Shown here: positions 1 to 8,452 of the stretch, piece by piece
How the letters are laid out: each line of letters begins with the position of its first letter
Numbering within the stretch: position 1 is the first letter of the stretch
NCBI GenBank assembly: GCA_947498125.1
Contig: CANMJH010000001.1
Coordinates: forward strand, 62,001 to 126,000
Direction of reading: 5' to 3'
Length of the DNA: 64,000 nt
Source: an uncultured Nioella sp.
GTDB lineage: Bacteria > Pseudomonadota > Alphaproteobacteria > Rhodobacterales > Rhodobacteraceae
Notes under the pieces: model-generated
What the model saw: only the letters and a program-made list of their open reading frames with translations
What the model was told of the DNA's origin: nothing
Databases searched by the model: none
Program-made: the position numbers and the translations under genes

Positions 1-456
1 CACTTCGACGGAAGGCAATGCCGCGCCGAGCATATTGACCAAGGAATGTGGCATCGCGCCGCCCGCAAGCAGACCGAGTTTTTTGACACCATGCCTTTGC
101 AAATCCGCAACGATCAGTTCGGCATCATAATCAAGCGATGCTAGAATACTCACAAAGGATGGCGTGCCAAAAACTTTGCCCACACCGCGCGCATCCGGGT
201 CAGAACCTTTGAGGTCACGCACTGACCCAAACGCCCCCATCTCGACAACAGTCATCGGCGCATCGGCGTAAAAGATAACGTTCCGCGGATACCCGTTCAT
301 TGCCGGAATATCGGTGAACCACCGCACATAGCCCCCCATCCAGTCTTCGCGGGCGTGCATAATGATAGCGTCGACGCCGGTATCGGCCATCATCTGACGG
401 GCAACATTCCAGCGACGGTTCATTTCGGTATCAGTGATCGGGGAAATTGTTGTCAT
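1..456 (-). CDS. Creatinase/Xaa-Pro aminopeptidase-type M24 family protein (N-terminal part, runs off the window)
   Basis: Seen: an open frame read on the minus strand from an ATG at 454-456 to the window edge, about 151 residues, with no stop. The translation starts MTTISPITDTEMNRRW and continues through ARQMMADTGVDAIIM and WMGGYVRWFTDIPAMNGYPR. This layout resembles the creatinase N-terminal domain that precedes the pita-bread metallopeptidase domain in Xaa-Pro aminopeptidases and creatinases. The catalytic domain would lie outside the window, so peptidase activity cannot be judged. It starts 11 bases after the stop of the 2-hydroxyacid dehydrogenase and is probably co-transcribed with it. 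A creatinase-type amidinohydrolase or an inactive relative are alternatives. Confidence 0.75.
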   Translation of the reverse strand, partial: MTTISPITDTEMNRRWNVARQMMADTGVDAIIMHAREDWMGGYVRWFTDIPAMNGYPRNVIFYADAPMTVVEMGAFGSVRDLKGSDPDARGVGKVFGTPSFVSILASLDYDAELIVADLQRHGVKKLGLLAGGAMPHSLVNMLGAALPSVEV

Positions 457-467
457 CTCTTGCTCTC

Positions 468-1427
468 TTAATTGCGCTTGATGAGCCCGTTCAGGGCAGT
501 TGGTCCACCCGACAGAAAAGCGTTCAGGTTCTCCGCAACCAGCGGCATGGCCTGCTGTTTATAAATGTCGGACATGCCACCGATATGCGGTGTGATCAGA
601 ACATTTGGGGCCGTCCAAAGCGGGTCACTGGGGTCGAGGGGCTCTTTTGCGAAAACATCGAGGCCTGCGCCAGCAATTGCGCCGCTGTTTAGCGCATCAA
701 GCAGGGCGGCCTCGTCGACGCATCCGCCGCGCGAAATATTGATCAGGATCGCATGCGGCTGCATCGCGGCAAATACGGCTGCGTTTATGATGTGATGTGT
801 GCTGGGGCTGTAGGGGGTGAGGACAACCAGAAAGTCGCATTCCGATGCAGCTGTTTCTAGGGCCGCACGTTTGTAGATTTTGGTGAACCCGGAAACAGAA
901 GTGCGACCGTCAGAAACCCCGATAACTTCCATCCCAAACGCCGCGCAACGCGCCGCCAGTTCCTCGGCAATGGATCCAACGCCAACAATTGTAGCGGTCT
1001 TTCCAAAGAGCAGGCGTTGCGGCCAACGTTGCCATGTTTTGGTGTCCTGATTGCGCTGCATTCTGGGGGCGTCACGATTGAGGCTAAGCATCATCAAAAA
1101 CGCCAGTTCCGACATTTGCGGGCCATGAAAGCCGCCGCAATTTGTCAACACCACATCCTTGTCGAGTGTTGTCATCGTCATGAGGTTATCGACGCCAGTG
1201 GTCAGGGCCTGGACCCATTCCAGCCGCGCGGCATGCGCGAACAGCTGTTGTTCCAACGCCGGAGCAAGCCCAATGATGACTTCGGCGTCCTGCGCATGCA
1301 GCAACGCGGTCTCGTTGTCTGTTGCCGCAACAAATTCATATCCCGGGCAACGCGCGGCAAGCTGCTGGGCATACCAATGCGAGTCGACATCGCGGATGAG
1401 GGCAGTCTTCTGAACAGGTGAGTTCAT
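468..1427 (-). CDS. D-isomer-specific 2-hydroxyacid dehydrogenase
   Basis: Cytoplasmic NAD(P)-dependent oxidoreductase interconverting a 2-hydroxyacid and a 2-oxoacid; the substrate is unknown. The 319-residue protein has the split catalytic domain of the family and a Rossmann motif IVGVGSIAEELA near residues 147-158, in which the third conserved glycine is replaced by alanine. Family catalytic residues are visible: Arg233 (NISRGG), Glu262 (AKEPLDP) and His281 (ITPHIGG). I chose the ATG at 1425-1427, where the protein begins MNSPVQKT; an upstream in-frame start would add only eight unrelated residues. It heads a two-gene minus-strand unit with the aminopeptidase-type gene and is divergent from the LysR gene at 1687, its likely regulator by position. 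Confidence 0.88.
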   Translation of the reverse strand: MNSPVQKTALIRDVDSHWYAQQLAARCPGYEFVAATDNETALLHAQDAEVIIGLAPALEQQLFAHAARLEWVQALTTGVDNLMTMTTLDKDVVLTNCGGFHGPQMSELAFLMMLSLNRDAPRMQRNQDTKTWQRWPQRLLFGKTATIVGVGSIAEELAARCAAFGMEVIGVSDGRTSVSGFTKIYKRAALETAASECDFLVVLTPYSPSTHHIINAAVFAAMQPHAILINISRGGCVDEAALLDALNSGAIAGAGLDVFAKEPLDPSDPLWTAPNVLITPHIGGMSDIYKQQAMPLVAENLNAFLSGGPTALNGLIKRN

Positions 1428-1686
1428 GTTAGAAACTCTGACTTGCGGCAAGGGTGATGGATTGTGTTGTGCGGGAAAAGCATGGCTTGCCTTCTAGAAC
1501 AGTTCCCGATCAAGAAATTATGGTTTCCCCAAGAAACGCGGCGTCCAATGCGGCCCGTGGTTTTTGCCGTCAGCTCCTTGGCCACGGATCCAAACCGCGC
1601 AACGGCTGTTGTGGATACAAGAAACTTGACACGAGACTTCCTATTTGCGCCAATCAGAAAATTGAGTATTTCCATAAGAAAAACTA

Positions 1687-2595
1687 ATGCAACTGGACTC
1701 CCGTCAACTCCGCCATCTTGCTGCGATCGGACAGCACGGCACTTTCGTCGCTGCAGCTAAAGCGCTTGGGTTAACACAGCCAGCCTTGTCACTGAGCATT
1801 CAGCGGCTCGAGGATATCTTGAAGGTCACGCTGGTCGAACGGGGTCGCAATGGCGCGACATTGACCGAGCCGGGGCGGATGCTGGCGATCCGATCCCAAG
1901 AGATCGATGAAACGATTGCCACTGCATTGCACGACATCGAACTTGCATCGCAGGGGATCAAAGGCAAGCTGCGCATCGGCGGCACGCCTCTTGCGACAGG
2001 CAACATTATACCTGCAACGATTTCCGAAATTCTGGAACAGACGGCAGAAGTCGAGTTTGAGATTGTCGAAGCAACAGATGAAACCCTGATTGATTATCTG
2101 GATCGCGGGCTGCTCGATATCATCGTTTGCGCAGCGGGTCAGATTTCGAAAACCGGGGTTCATTCCTTCACACCGCTTTTCGAGGCAAGGACCGTATTGG
2201 CGATGCGCCCCAGTAACCCGCTTGCCAAACACAGCAGCCTGTCACTCGACCTGTTGGAGGAGGAAGTGTGGGCGCTGCCCCCAAGTGGCGGGACGTTCCG
2301 CAAACAGATTGACGCGCTTTATGTCACGAATGGCTGGGCCTTTCCCAAGCGTGTTATTGAAACCTCATCAATCGCCACCTTGCTAAAGATCGTGCGCATG
2401 ACCGATGCTGTCTCGCTTTTGTCCGAACAGTTGATCCTCGACGAAATCAGGCTTGGGTTTTTGAAATGTATCGAAATTGACCACCCGCTTGCCCCGCGGG
2501 TATTTGGCATTTTGGCCCGCAAGGATCGCACGCCCAGCACGCTTGCCTCGCTGTTTAACCAAACCGCGACCAGACTGGCCGCTGCGTTAAATTGA
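1687..2595 (+). CDS. LysR-family transcriptional regulator
   Basis: DNA-binding regulator of 302 residues. The N-terminal winged helix-turn-helix is clear: LDSRQLRHLAAIGQHG followed by AAAKALGLTQPALS at about residues 20-36. The rest (residues about 90-295) fits the periplasmic-binding-protein-like effector domain. It is transcribed away from the 2-hydroxyacid dehydrogenase gene across a 259-bp intergenic region (1428-1686), the classic LysR layout. It probably controls that pair, but I found no convincing T-N11-A box. The effector is unknown. The ATG at 1687 is the first in frame. Confidence 0.9.
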   Translation: MQLDSRQLRHLAAIGQHGTFVAAAKALGLTQPALSLSIQRLEDILKVTLVERGRNGATLTEPGRMLAIRSQEIDETIATALHDIELASQGIKGKLRIGGTPLATGNIIPATISEILEQTAEVEFEIVEATDETLIDYLDRGLLDIIVCAAGQISKTGVHSFTPLFEARTVLAMRPSNPLAKHSSLSLDLLEEEVWALPPSGGTFRKQIDALYVTNGWAFPKRVIETSSIATLLKIVRMTDAVSLLSEQLILDEIRLGFLKCIEIDHPLAPRVFGILARKDRTPSTLASLFNQTATRLAAALN

Positions 2596-2612
2596 AGGGG
2601 CTTTCAGGCGTG

Positions 2613-3323
2613 CTATTTTGCTTTGGAGTTTGCTTCGTCAGAAACGAAGGTGGTTTGAACCAATTCAGCTGTTCGTTGAAAGTGCTCGGTCAAAAGCTCT
2701 GCTGCCTTATCGGCGTCACGTTCAAGCGCCGCCGTTTTAATCTCGCTATGCTCATCGCGTGGGTCGCTGCGAGATGCCCCTGCCATTCGGGCGAGGCTTC
2801 TGTAACGTTCGGCAGAGTCAAAGAGCTGGCTACATGTCTCGATCAGCCACGGTGATCCACATGCCGAAATCAGTGCCTGATGAAAGGCTTTGTGAACGCG
2901 GTCCCACTCTGGTGACGGTGTAGGGGGCTCATCTGCAGACATGCGCGGTGTGCGTGACAATCGGTGGTGGCTTAATAGGACCGCTTCTTCCCACGCCTCA
3001 TCACCAAGCTCGATCGACCGGCGCAATCCAATATCGTTCATCCAACACCTGGCCTGCGTCAAATCCTGAAGTTCCGGAACACTGACCGGCGAAACGACGA
3101 AACCGCGATTGTCAGAGTGAATAGCAAGTCGTTCCGTCGCGAGCCTATTCAGAGACTCGCGAATTGGACTGAGGCCAGAGTCATATTGCTCGCTCAGATC
3201 GCGCACATTCAGCTTCACGCCCGGCCGGAGCGATCCGTCCAGAATGGACCGGCGGATCTCCCAGTAAATGGCACTCGCACGAGTTTTGCGTTCAGGAGTT
3301 TCGACTAGTTGTCTTTCGTTCAT
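2613..3323 (-). CDS. GntR-family transcriptional regulator, FCD (FadR-like) subfamily
   Basis: 236-residue regulator. The N-terminal winged helix-turn-helix is seen in AIYWEIRRSILDGSLRPG, LNVRDLSEQYDSG and LSPIRESLNRLATE. An all-helical C-terminal domain of about 150 residues carries the spaced Asp/His residues typical of FCD ligand-binding domains. I prefer the ATG at 3321-3323 (MNERQL) over a TTG nine bases upstream. The gene is divergent from the catabolic operon starting at 3488; the 164-bp region between them holds a 15-bp inverted repeat that is a good operator candidate. FCD regulators usually respond to organic-acid intermediates, so an FAH/VOC pathway metabolite is a reasonable ligand (inference). 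Confidence 0.9.
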   Translation of the reverse strand: MNERQLVETPERKTRASAIYWEIRRSILDGSLRPGVKLNVRDLSEQYDSGLSPIRESLNRLATERLAIHSDNRGFVVSPVSVPELQDLTQARCWMNDIGLRRSIELGDEAWEEAVLLSHHRLSRTPRMSADEPPTPSPEWDRVHKAFHQALISACGSPWLIETCSQLFDSAERYRSLARMAGASRSDPRDEHSEIKTAALERDADKAAELLTEHFQRTAELVQTTFVSDEANSKAK

Positions 3324-3360
3324 TTTTTCCAACTGCGTTTTGGTAATTTTCTACTTCATT

Positions 3361-3423
3361 ATCCGTCGTGAATAAACCATCAATCGTGACTAATCTTCAT
3401 TTTGTCGATTATTCTTGACGGAT
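3361..3423. promoter_or_regulatory. Imperfect inverted repeat between divergent GntR and FAH genes, candidate GntR operator
   Basis: Seen: ATCCGTCGTGAATAA at 3361-3375 and TTATTCTTGACGGAT at 3409-3423 are reverse complements at 13 of 15 positions, with a 33-bp spacer. A further direct copy of the core, CGTGACTAA at 3385-3393, lies exactly 18 bp from the first CGTGAATAA at 3367-3375. The right arm contains TTGACG (3415-3420), which could be a -35 element for the FAH operon. Inference: operator sites of the adjacent GntR regulator. Confidence 0.45.
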
Positions 3424-3487
3424 TGCTATTTTGTGGATCATTGTTCGAGTCGGATAGGTCGATAATTGTCAAAAAAAGGGGAAAGCA

Positions 3488-4393
3488 TTGCGATTTGTAA
3501 GTGTGCGCAAAGACGGCAAGGCAACTCCTGGCGCGATAGACGGCTCCGAAATCGTCTTGATCGGTGATCTTTTTGATGACCTGACAGCCCTTGTTGAAAC
3601 GGGTGAAGACGGCCTCAAACGAGTGGCTAAGGCGCTGCAGGAGGAAGGTCGGGAGCGCGTCCCATTAGAGGATGCGGAGCTTGGGCCACCGATAAACAGA
3701 TTCAAACGGGACATCCTTTGTACTGGCTGGAATTACTGGGATCATTTCGACGAGAATAAAGGCCGGCGTGACGGGCAAGAGGTCGAACGCCCCACAGCGC
3801 CCACCTATTTCACAAAGGCGCCCAACGCGGTTATTGGGCCGCATGATGACATCGCTTGGGACGAGCGTTGTTCAAAGAAATGGGACTACGAGGCCGAGCT
3901 GGCACTGGTAATCGGAAAGGCCGGGCGTTCGATCCCTGCAAGCAAGGCTAAAGACCATATTTTCGGCTTCTGTCTTGCAAATGACGTTTCTCAACGTGAT
4001 ATCCAGCGCCGTCATGGCGGGCAATGGATGCGAGGCAAAAGCCCTGACAATACAACGCCTCTTGGCCCCTTTCTGGTGACGGCAGATGAGGTCGGCGATT
4101 ACGATGACATGCGGATTGAATGTGAGCTGAACGGCGATGTGATGCAGTCTGCTCTTATCAAGCAAATGGCGTTCGATATTCCAACGCTTATTGCCGAGCT
4201 GTCCTTCGGGATGACGCTTAATTCGGGTGATGTCATCCTGACAGGAACGCCTGCTGGTGTAGGCAACGCGCGTACACCGCAAGTTTGGCTGAAGCCTGGC
4301 GATGTTGTGGTAACCCGCGCCACCGGCTTGGGCGAACTGCGAAACATCGTGAAAGAAACCGATCTTTACGGCGAAGCGGATATTGTTTTGTGA
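3488..4393 (+). CDS. Fumarylacetoacetate hydrolase (FAH) family protein
   Basis: 301-residue member of the FAH superfamily: metal-dependent C-C bond hydrolases, isomerases and decarboxylases acting on oxo-acid intermediates of aromatic and sugar-acid catabolism. A short N-terminal domain is followed by the catalytic core, with probable metal ligands Glu135 and Glu137 (DYEAELALVIG) and Asp166 (LANDVSQRD), plus the family stretch GKSPDN near 184. The start is a TTG at 3488, supported by AGGGGAAAG just upstream; no good ATG precedes the conserved region. It is the first gene of the operon and its TGA overlaps the ATG of the VOC gene. Co-occurrence with an extradiol-like VOC protein suggests a ring-cleavage product as substrate (inference). 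Confidence 0.88.
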   Translation: MRFVSVRKDGKATPGAIDGSEIVLIGDLFDDLTALVETGEDGLKRVAKALQEEGRERVPLEDAELGPPINRFKRDILCTGWNYWDHFDENKGRRDGQEVERPTAPTYFTKAPNAVIGPHDDIAWDERCSKKWDYEAELALVIGKAGRSIPASKAKDHIFGFCLANDVSQRDIQRRHGGQWMRGKSPDNTTPLGPFLVTADEVGDYDDMRIECELNGDVMQSALIKQMAFDIPTLIAELSFGMTLNSGDVILTGTPAGVGNARTPQVWLKPGDVVVTRATGLGELRNIVKETDLYGEADIVL

Positions 4394-5283
4394 TGACGGA
4401 CTTTCTGATCACAGCGATTGTCAGCGTCGATATTGTGTCTCCTGATTTGGAAACCCATGCTGCATTCTATCGCGATGTGTGGGGGCTTGATCCGGTCGAG
4501 CACGTGGGAGATGCGCGTTTCTTTTCTGGGACCGGCCGTGATCCCTATCTGCTTGCGCTATTGCCGGGGGAAACCCTGGGTCTTGCGGCTGTGACGTTTA
4601 GGTGCGCCAGCGAAGAAGCGATGGATGTGGTGGCAGCACGCGCCGAAGGGGCAGGGTGCAAACGCTCAGACGGGCCGGATGCCACGACGCGGCCGGGCGG
4701 CGGAAAAATGATCGATTTGCGGGAGCCAAACGGGTCGCTGATCCGCCTTATTCACGGCGACACGCTGCGCGCGGCGAAACCATCAAAGATGGATCGTGCC
4801 GAGCGTTTGTCGCATGTGAACATCAATACGAAGGACGTTGATGGATTGGCGAATTTTTACGCTGACGTCCTTGGGTTCCGACAGACGGATCGTTCAAAGA
4901 TCATGGCGTTCCTGCGCTGCAATTCGGACCACCATGCAGTGGTATTGGCCGAAGCGCCCTGCGAGGGTTTGAACCATATTGCATTCCTATTGCCAGAGCT
5001 GGAAGGGGTCATGTTCGCCTCGGGCCGGATGTGTGACCACGGGTATGACATTGGATGGGGAGTCGGGCGCCACGGACCTGGCAATAACGTATTTTCTTAT
5101 TTCGTCGATCCTGCCGGTTATGTCGTCGAGCATACCGCCGATATTTTGCAGGTCGATGACAGCTATGTTGTAGGCACGCCGGCGGACTGGAAATGGCCGC
5201 CGGGTCGGACAGACAGATGGGGCATTGCCCCGCCAAAAAGTGAATCCTGCAAGGCGGCGCAGGTCGCCATGGGATTTGTTTGA
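4393..5283 (+). CDS. Two-domain VOC family protein, extradiol-dioxygenase-like
   Basis: 296 residues forming two vicinal-oxygen-chelate modules, about 1-120 and 135-265. The second module holds residues placed like the 2-His-1-Glu iron site of type I extradiol dioxygenases: His in RLSHVNINT, His in GLNHIAF and Glu in YVVEHTAD, with FSYFVDPAG just before the Glu as in catechol 2,3-dioxygenases. The first module lacks these ligands, as is usual. The start ATG at 4393 overlaps the FAH stop codon, so the genes are translationally coupled. Likely a ring-cleaving dioxygenase or an isomerase on a catechol-like substrate; a non-oxygenase VOC activity cannot be excluded. Confidence 0.8.
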   Translation: MTDFLITAIVSVDIVSPDLETHAAFYRDVWGLDPVEHVGDARFFSGTGRDPYLLALLPGETLGLAAVTFRCASEEAMDVVAARAEGAGCKRSDGPDATTRPGGGKMIDLREPNGSLIRLIHGDTLRAAKPSKMDRAERLSHVNINTKDVDGLANFYADVLGFRQTDRSKIMAFLRCNSDHHAVVLAEAPCEGLNHIAFLLPELEGVMFASGRMCDHGYDIGWGVGRHGPGNNVFSYFVDPAGYVVEHTADILQVDDSYVVGTPADWKWPPGRTDRWGIAPPKSESCKAAQVAMGFV

Positions 5284-5424
5284 AGATCAGAAGACGGGCA
5301 GTGCACGCATGTAATGGCTGCGTGACTGGAGGAGACCGTTTTTTGGATGCCCTTGCGTGGGGCGAAACGTACCAGATCGTGGGGTTTAACTCGCGAAGGT
5401 ATGAACCTTGGGAGGAAGATCAAT

Positions 5425-6594
5425 ATGAAGACGATTTCTAAGAGCGCGCTTCTGACATGTTCTGCCGCGGCGCTATTGGCCGCGACCGGTGCTGTCAACG
5501 CGCAAATGACACCTGACGCCATTGCGTTTCTGGAAGAAAACGGCATTGCCGAGAATTTGATTGCGCAAGCCGATGCAGCCACTGCGACCGAGCTCGACAT
5601 TCCGGCTGAATGGATCGAATTGGCAGCAGCCGAAGGCCCAATTGATTTCAGCAATAACGATGCCGCAGCACATGTTGCCCGATGGCTTCCGGTTTTTAAC
5701 GCGCGATATCCAGATATCGAGGTCATCGCGACCGAAACATCCGGTGCCGCCCGCGCGGTCCAGCCGCTTCTTGCCTATCGGTCCGGCAATCTGGTGCGCC
5801 ATATCGTCGTGAGTTTTGAGGGGTCGCTGCAGGACTACATAGAAGCCGATGCTTTGGCTGAAATCGACGATCTGCCCGCGTGGAATGGTATTCCTGAAGA
5901 TCGACGCGCAGCGGATGGCACGTTTTCGGGAATGCAAAACACAACCTGGTGCCTGATTTACAATACTGATCTTGTCGATGAAGACGAACTTCCCGCCACA
6001 TGGTGGGATCTTGTCTCAGAAGACTCGCCACTTCGCGGTGGCCGGGTCGGCGCAGCAAACCGCGCCCAGCTTTGGACGCTCAACCTTTGGACTCATCCCG
6101 ATTACGGTCCTGAGCGCATGACAAACGAATTCTTGCCAGCGTTCTTTAACACTCTTGAGCCGCAGGTGCGCTCCGAAGGCGTTGGTGGCATGATCAACTT
6201 GCCAATGGTTGGGGAATTCGATGTCGGGCTGCCCACACCCAACGATGAAACGGCTGAACTCATGGAAACCGGCGCGCCTGCCGGCTGGCATTGCCCAGAA
6301 CCGGTACCACAGTATTTCAACCTGATCGGGATGTTCCGCGATTCACCAACGCACCATTCCTCAAGAATCTTCATCAACTGGATCCTGAGCCAAGAAGGTC
6401 AGCTTGTCCGGCTTGCCGCAGGCGGTGACGGTCCTGTGCACAGAGACCTTCAGGTGGAAGGCGCAGCAGCGCTTGCAGAAGAATATGCAGGCAAGGATAT
6501 CGCGCTGCGTACATTGGACGGAATGATGAACCAACTGCCGCTTCTTTACGAAGTCTGGAACCCGATCTGGTCGGAATCTGGCGGATCTAACTAG
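5425..6594 (+). CDS. ABC transporter periplasmic substrate-binding protein, Fbp/AfuA-like
   Basis: 389-residue secreted binding protein. The N-terminus KTISKSALLTCSAAALLAATG ending in VNAQ is a standard Sec signal peptide. The mature part resembles family 1/Fbp-type binding proteins, with segments such as WLPVFNARYPDIEV and VRHIVVSFEG. The ATG at 5425 is chosen because GGAGGAAG sits six bases upstream and the signal peptide begins there; the open frame extends upstream without support. It precedes the permease and ATPase genes of the same importer. Fbp-type systems carry Fe(III), but relatives carry organic and phosphonic acids. The operon context leaves open iron for the dioxygenase or the pathway substrate itself. 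Confidence 0.85.
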   Translation: MKTISKSALLTCSAAALLAATGAVNAQMTPDAIAFLEENGIAENLIAQADAATATELDIPAEWIELAAAEGPIDFSNNDAAAHVARWLPVFNARYPDIEVIATETSGAARAVQPLLAYRSGNLVRHIVVSFEGSLQDYIEADALAEIDDLPAWNGIPEDRRAADGTFSGMQNTTWCLIYNTDLVDEDELPATWWDLVSEDSPLRGGRVGAANRAQLWTLNLWTHPDYGPERMTNEFLPAFFNTLEPQVRSEGVGGMINLPMVGEFDVGLPTPNDETAELMETGAPAGWHCPEPVPQYFNLIGMFRDSPTHHSSRIFINWILSQEGQLVRLAAGGDGPVHRDLQVEGAAALAEEYAGKDIALRTLDGMMNQLPLLYEVWNPIWSESGGSN

Positions 6595-6673
6595 ACCCGA
6601 CAACTCATCAAATAGTGCATGTCCCCGGATCAGAAATGGACCGGGGATACGTCTCGAGACCAGAAGGTGAAAA

Positions 6674-8452
6674 ATGGCTGACACGGCTGACATTCCGCCC
6701 GTATCTACGTCTGTTTCCGGCGCAAAGGCCGGACGAAACATTTTGGCCAGGATTTTCCCTTGGCTGGTATTGATCTTACTTGCGGCAGCGGTCATCGCGC
6801 CGATCTTTTCGCTGGTTGCGGGCGCGTTTAGCCTGTCTCGTTTACCGAACGAGTTTTCACTCGATAACATGGGGCTCGACAATTTCTACGCGGTCTGGGT
6901 CGAGCAACGAATTGATAGGGTGATCTGGAACACGACGATCTATGTGATCGGCGCCACCACCTTTGGTATTTTCAGCGCCGCGCTTCTGGCGTGGCTGGTC
7001 GAGCGTTCGGACATGCCCGGCAAGCTATGGATTTACGCAGGTGTCCCATTGGGCATCGCGGTTCCGGGCATTCTGCATGCAATCGCATGGGTGCTTTTGC
7101 TTAGCCCACGATCCGGTTTCATAAACCGCGGATACATGGATCTGACCGGTTCATCGGAACCGCTCTTTGACATTTATACGATGGGCGGGTTGATCTTTGC
7201 CGAAGGGTTGCGACTCGTCCCAGTGGCGTTTTTGATGCTTGTGCCATTAATGCGCAGCATGGACCCGTCGCTGGAGGAAGCCGCCGCTGCAAGCGGTGCA
7301 AGTCCAATGCGCGCGACGCGCCGGATCACAATCGCCCTTCTTCTCCCCGGCGTTCTTGCGATCAGCATTTTTCAGGCGATCACTGCGATTGAGAACTTTG
7401 AGGTTCCCGGTATCCTTGGGATGCCTGTTAATCTGCACGTCTTTAGCACACGTGTTTTCAACCTGATTGACAATATCGGAACAATTCCGACCTTTGGGCA
7501 GGCAAATGCCGCGGCGGTCTTCTACCTCGCCATCGCTTTGGTGATATCGTTCTTCTACCTGCGTCTTGTGCGTCATTCCGAGCGGTATTCAATCATCACT
7601 GGCAAGGGATACACGCCGCGCAAGGTCCGTCTTGGCCGTTGGCGCAAGCCTGCCTTTGCCATAGCCTTGCTGTATTTGTTCGTGACGATTGTTCTGCCGT
7701 TTCTGGTTTTGCTCTACGTGTCATTGGTGAATTATCTGCGGCCGCCAAGCATCGAAGCATTCACATCTATGACGACCAGGCATTATGAGGCCGTCTTTAA
7801 CCAGCCGCGCGTTTTCCGGACATTGATGAATACGATCTATGTCACCTTGATGACGGCGACGACGGTTACAATCGTGTCTTTCGTCATCGCCTATATCATC
7901 GTGCGCACACGCTTTCGGGGCCGTTATGCGCTTGATATGCTGTCTTTCCTGCCCCACTCGATCCCCGGTATTGTTCTCGGTCTCGCTCTTTTCTGGCTGT
8001 TCATGCAATTTGACCGGCTGACCGGAGCCAGCACCTTCGGATCGATTTATGCGCTCGTCCTTGGTTTCACGATCCTGTTTCTTTCATACGCTGTGCGCGC
8101 AATGAGTGTGGCAATGATCCAAGTTCATCCTGATCTTGAAGATGCTGCCAAGCTATCAGGCGCACCGCCGTGGCGCATCGCCTTGCGGATATTCGGGCCG
8201 CTCCTACTTCCTACGCTCGTCGGCATCTGGATCTACGTCGCGATGCTAAGCGTGCGCTTTATCAGCCTGCCTTTGATCCTATCGCAAGGCGGCAGCAACG
8301 AAGTGCTCGGCGTTATGATCTGGTCCCTTTGGGACAACGGAAACATCAGTTCAGTGGGTGCCATCGGCATCATGCTGATGAGCTTTATGTTCGTACTCGC
8401 GCTTGGATTGCGCCTGTTCGGATTTGGAAAACAAGGCGGAGGTGCATTGTGA
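6674..8452 (+). CDS. ABC transporter permease, fused double-domain (FbpB-like)
   Basis: 592-residue inner-membrane protein with about twelve hydrophobic segments in two halves. Each half carries a binding-protein-dependent transport signature: EEAAAASGASPMRATRRI near 205 and EDAAKLSGAPPWRIALRI near 490. This two-in-one architecture is typical of Fbp/AfuB permeases. The start ATG at 6674 is preceded by AGAAGGTGA. Its TGA overlaps the GTG start of the ATPase gene. It forms the membrane channel of the importer with the preceding binding protein and the following ATPase. Confidence 0.9.
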   Translation: MADTADIPPVSTSVSGAKAGRNILARIFPWLVLILLAAAVIAPIFSLVAGAFSLSRLPNEFSLDNMGLDNFYAVWVEQRIDRVIWNTTIYVIGATTFGIFSAALLAWLVERSDMPGKLWIYAGVPLGIAVPGILHAIAWVLLLSPRSGFINRGYMDLTGSSEPLFDIYTMGGLIFAEGLRLVPVAFLMLVPLMRSMDPSLEEAAAASGASPMRATRRITIALLLPGVLAISIFQAITAIENFEVPGILGMPVNLHVFSTRVFNLIDNIGTIPTFGQANAAAVFYLAIALVISFFYLRLVRHSERYSIITGKGYTPRKVRLGRWRKPAFAIALLYLFVTIVLPFLVLLYVSLVNYLRPPSIEAFTSMTTRHYEAVFNQPRVFRTLMNTIYVTLMTATTVTIVSFVIAYIIVRTRFRGRYALDMLSFLPHSIPGIVLGLALFWLFMQFDRLTGASTFGSIYALVLGFTILFLSYAVRAMSVAMIQVHPDLEDAAKLSGAPPWRIALRIFGPLLLPTLVGIWIYVAMLSVRFISLPLILSQGGSNEVLGVMIWSLWDNGNISSVGAIGIMLMSFMFVLALGLRLFGFGKQGGGAL

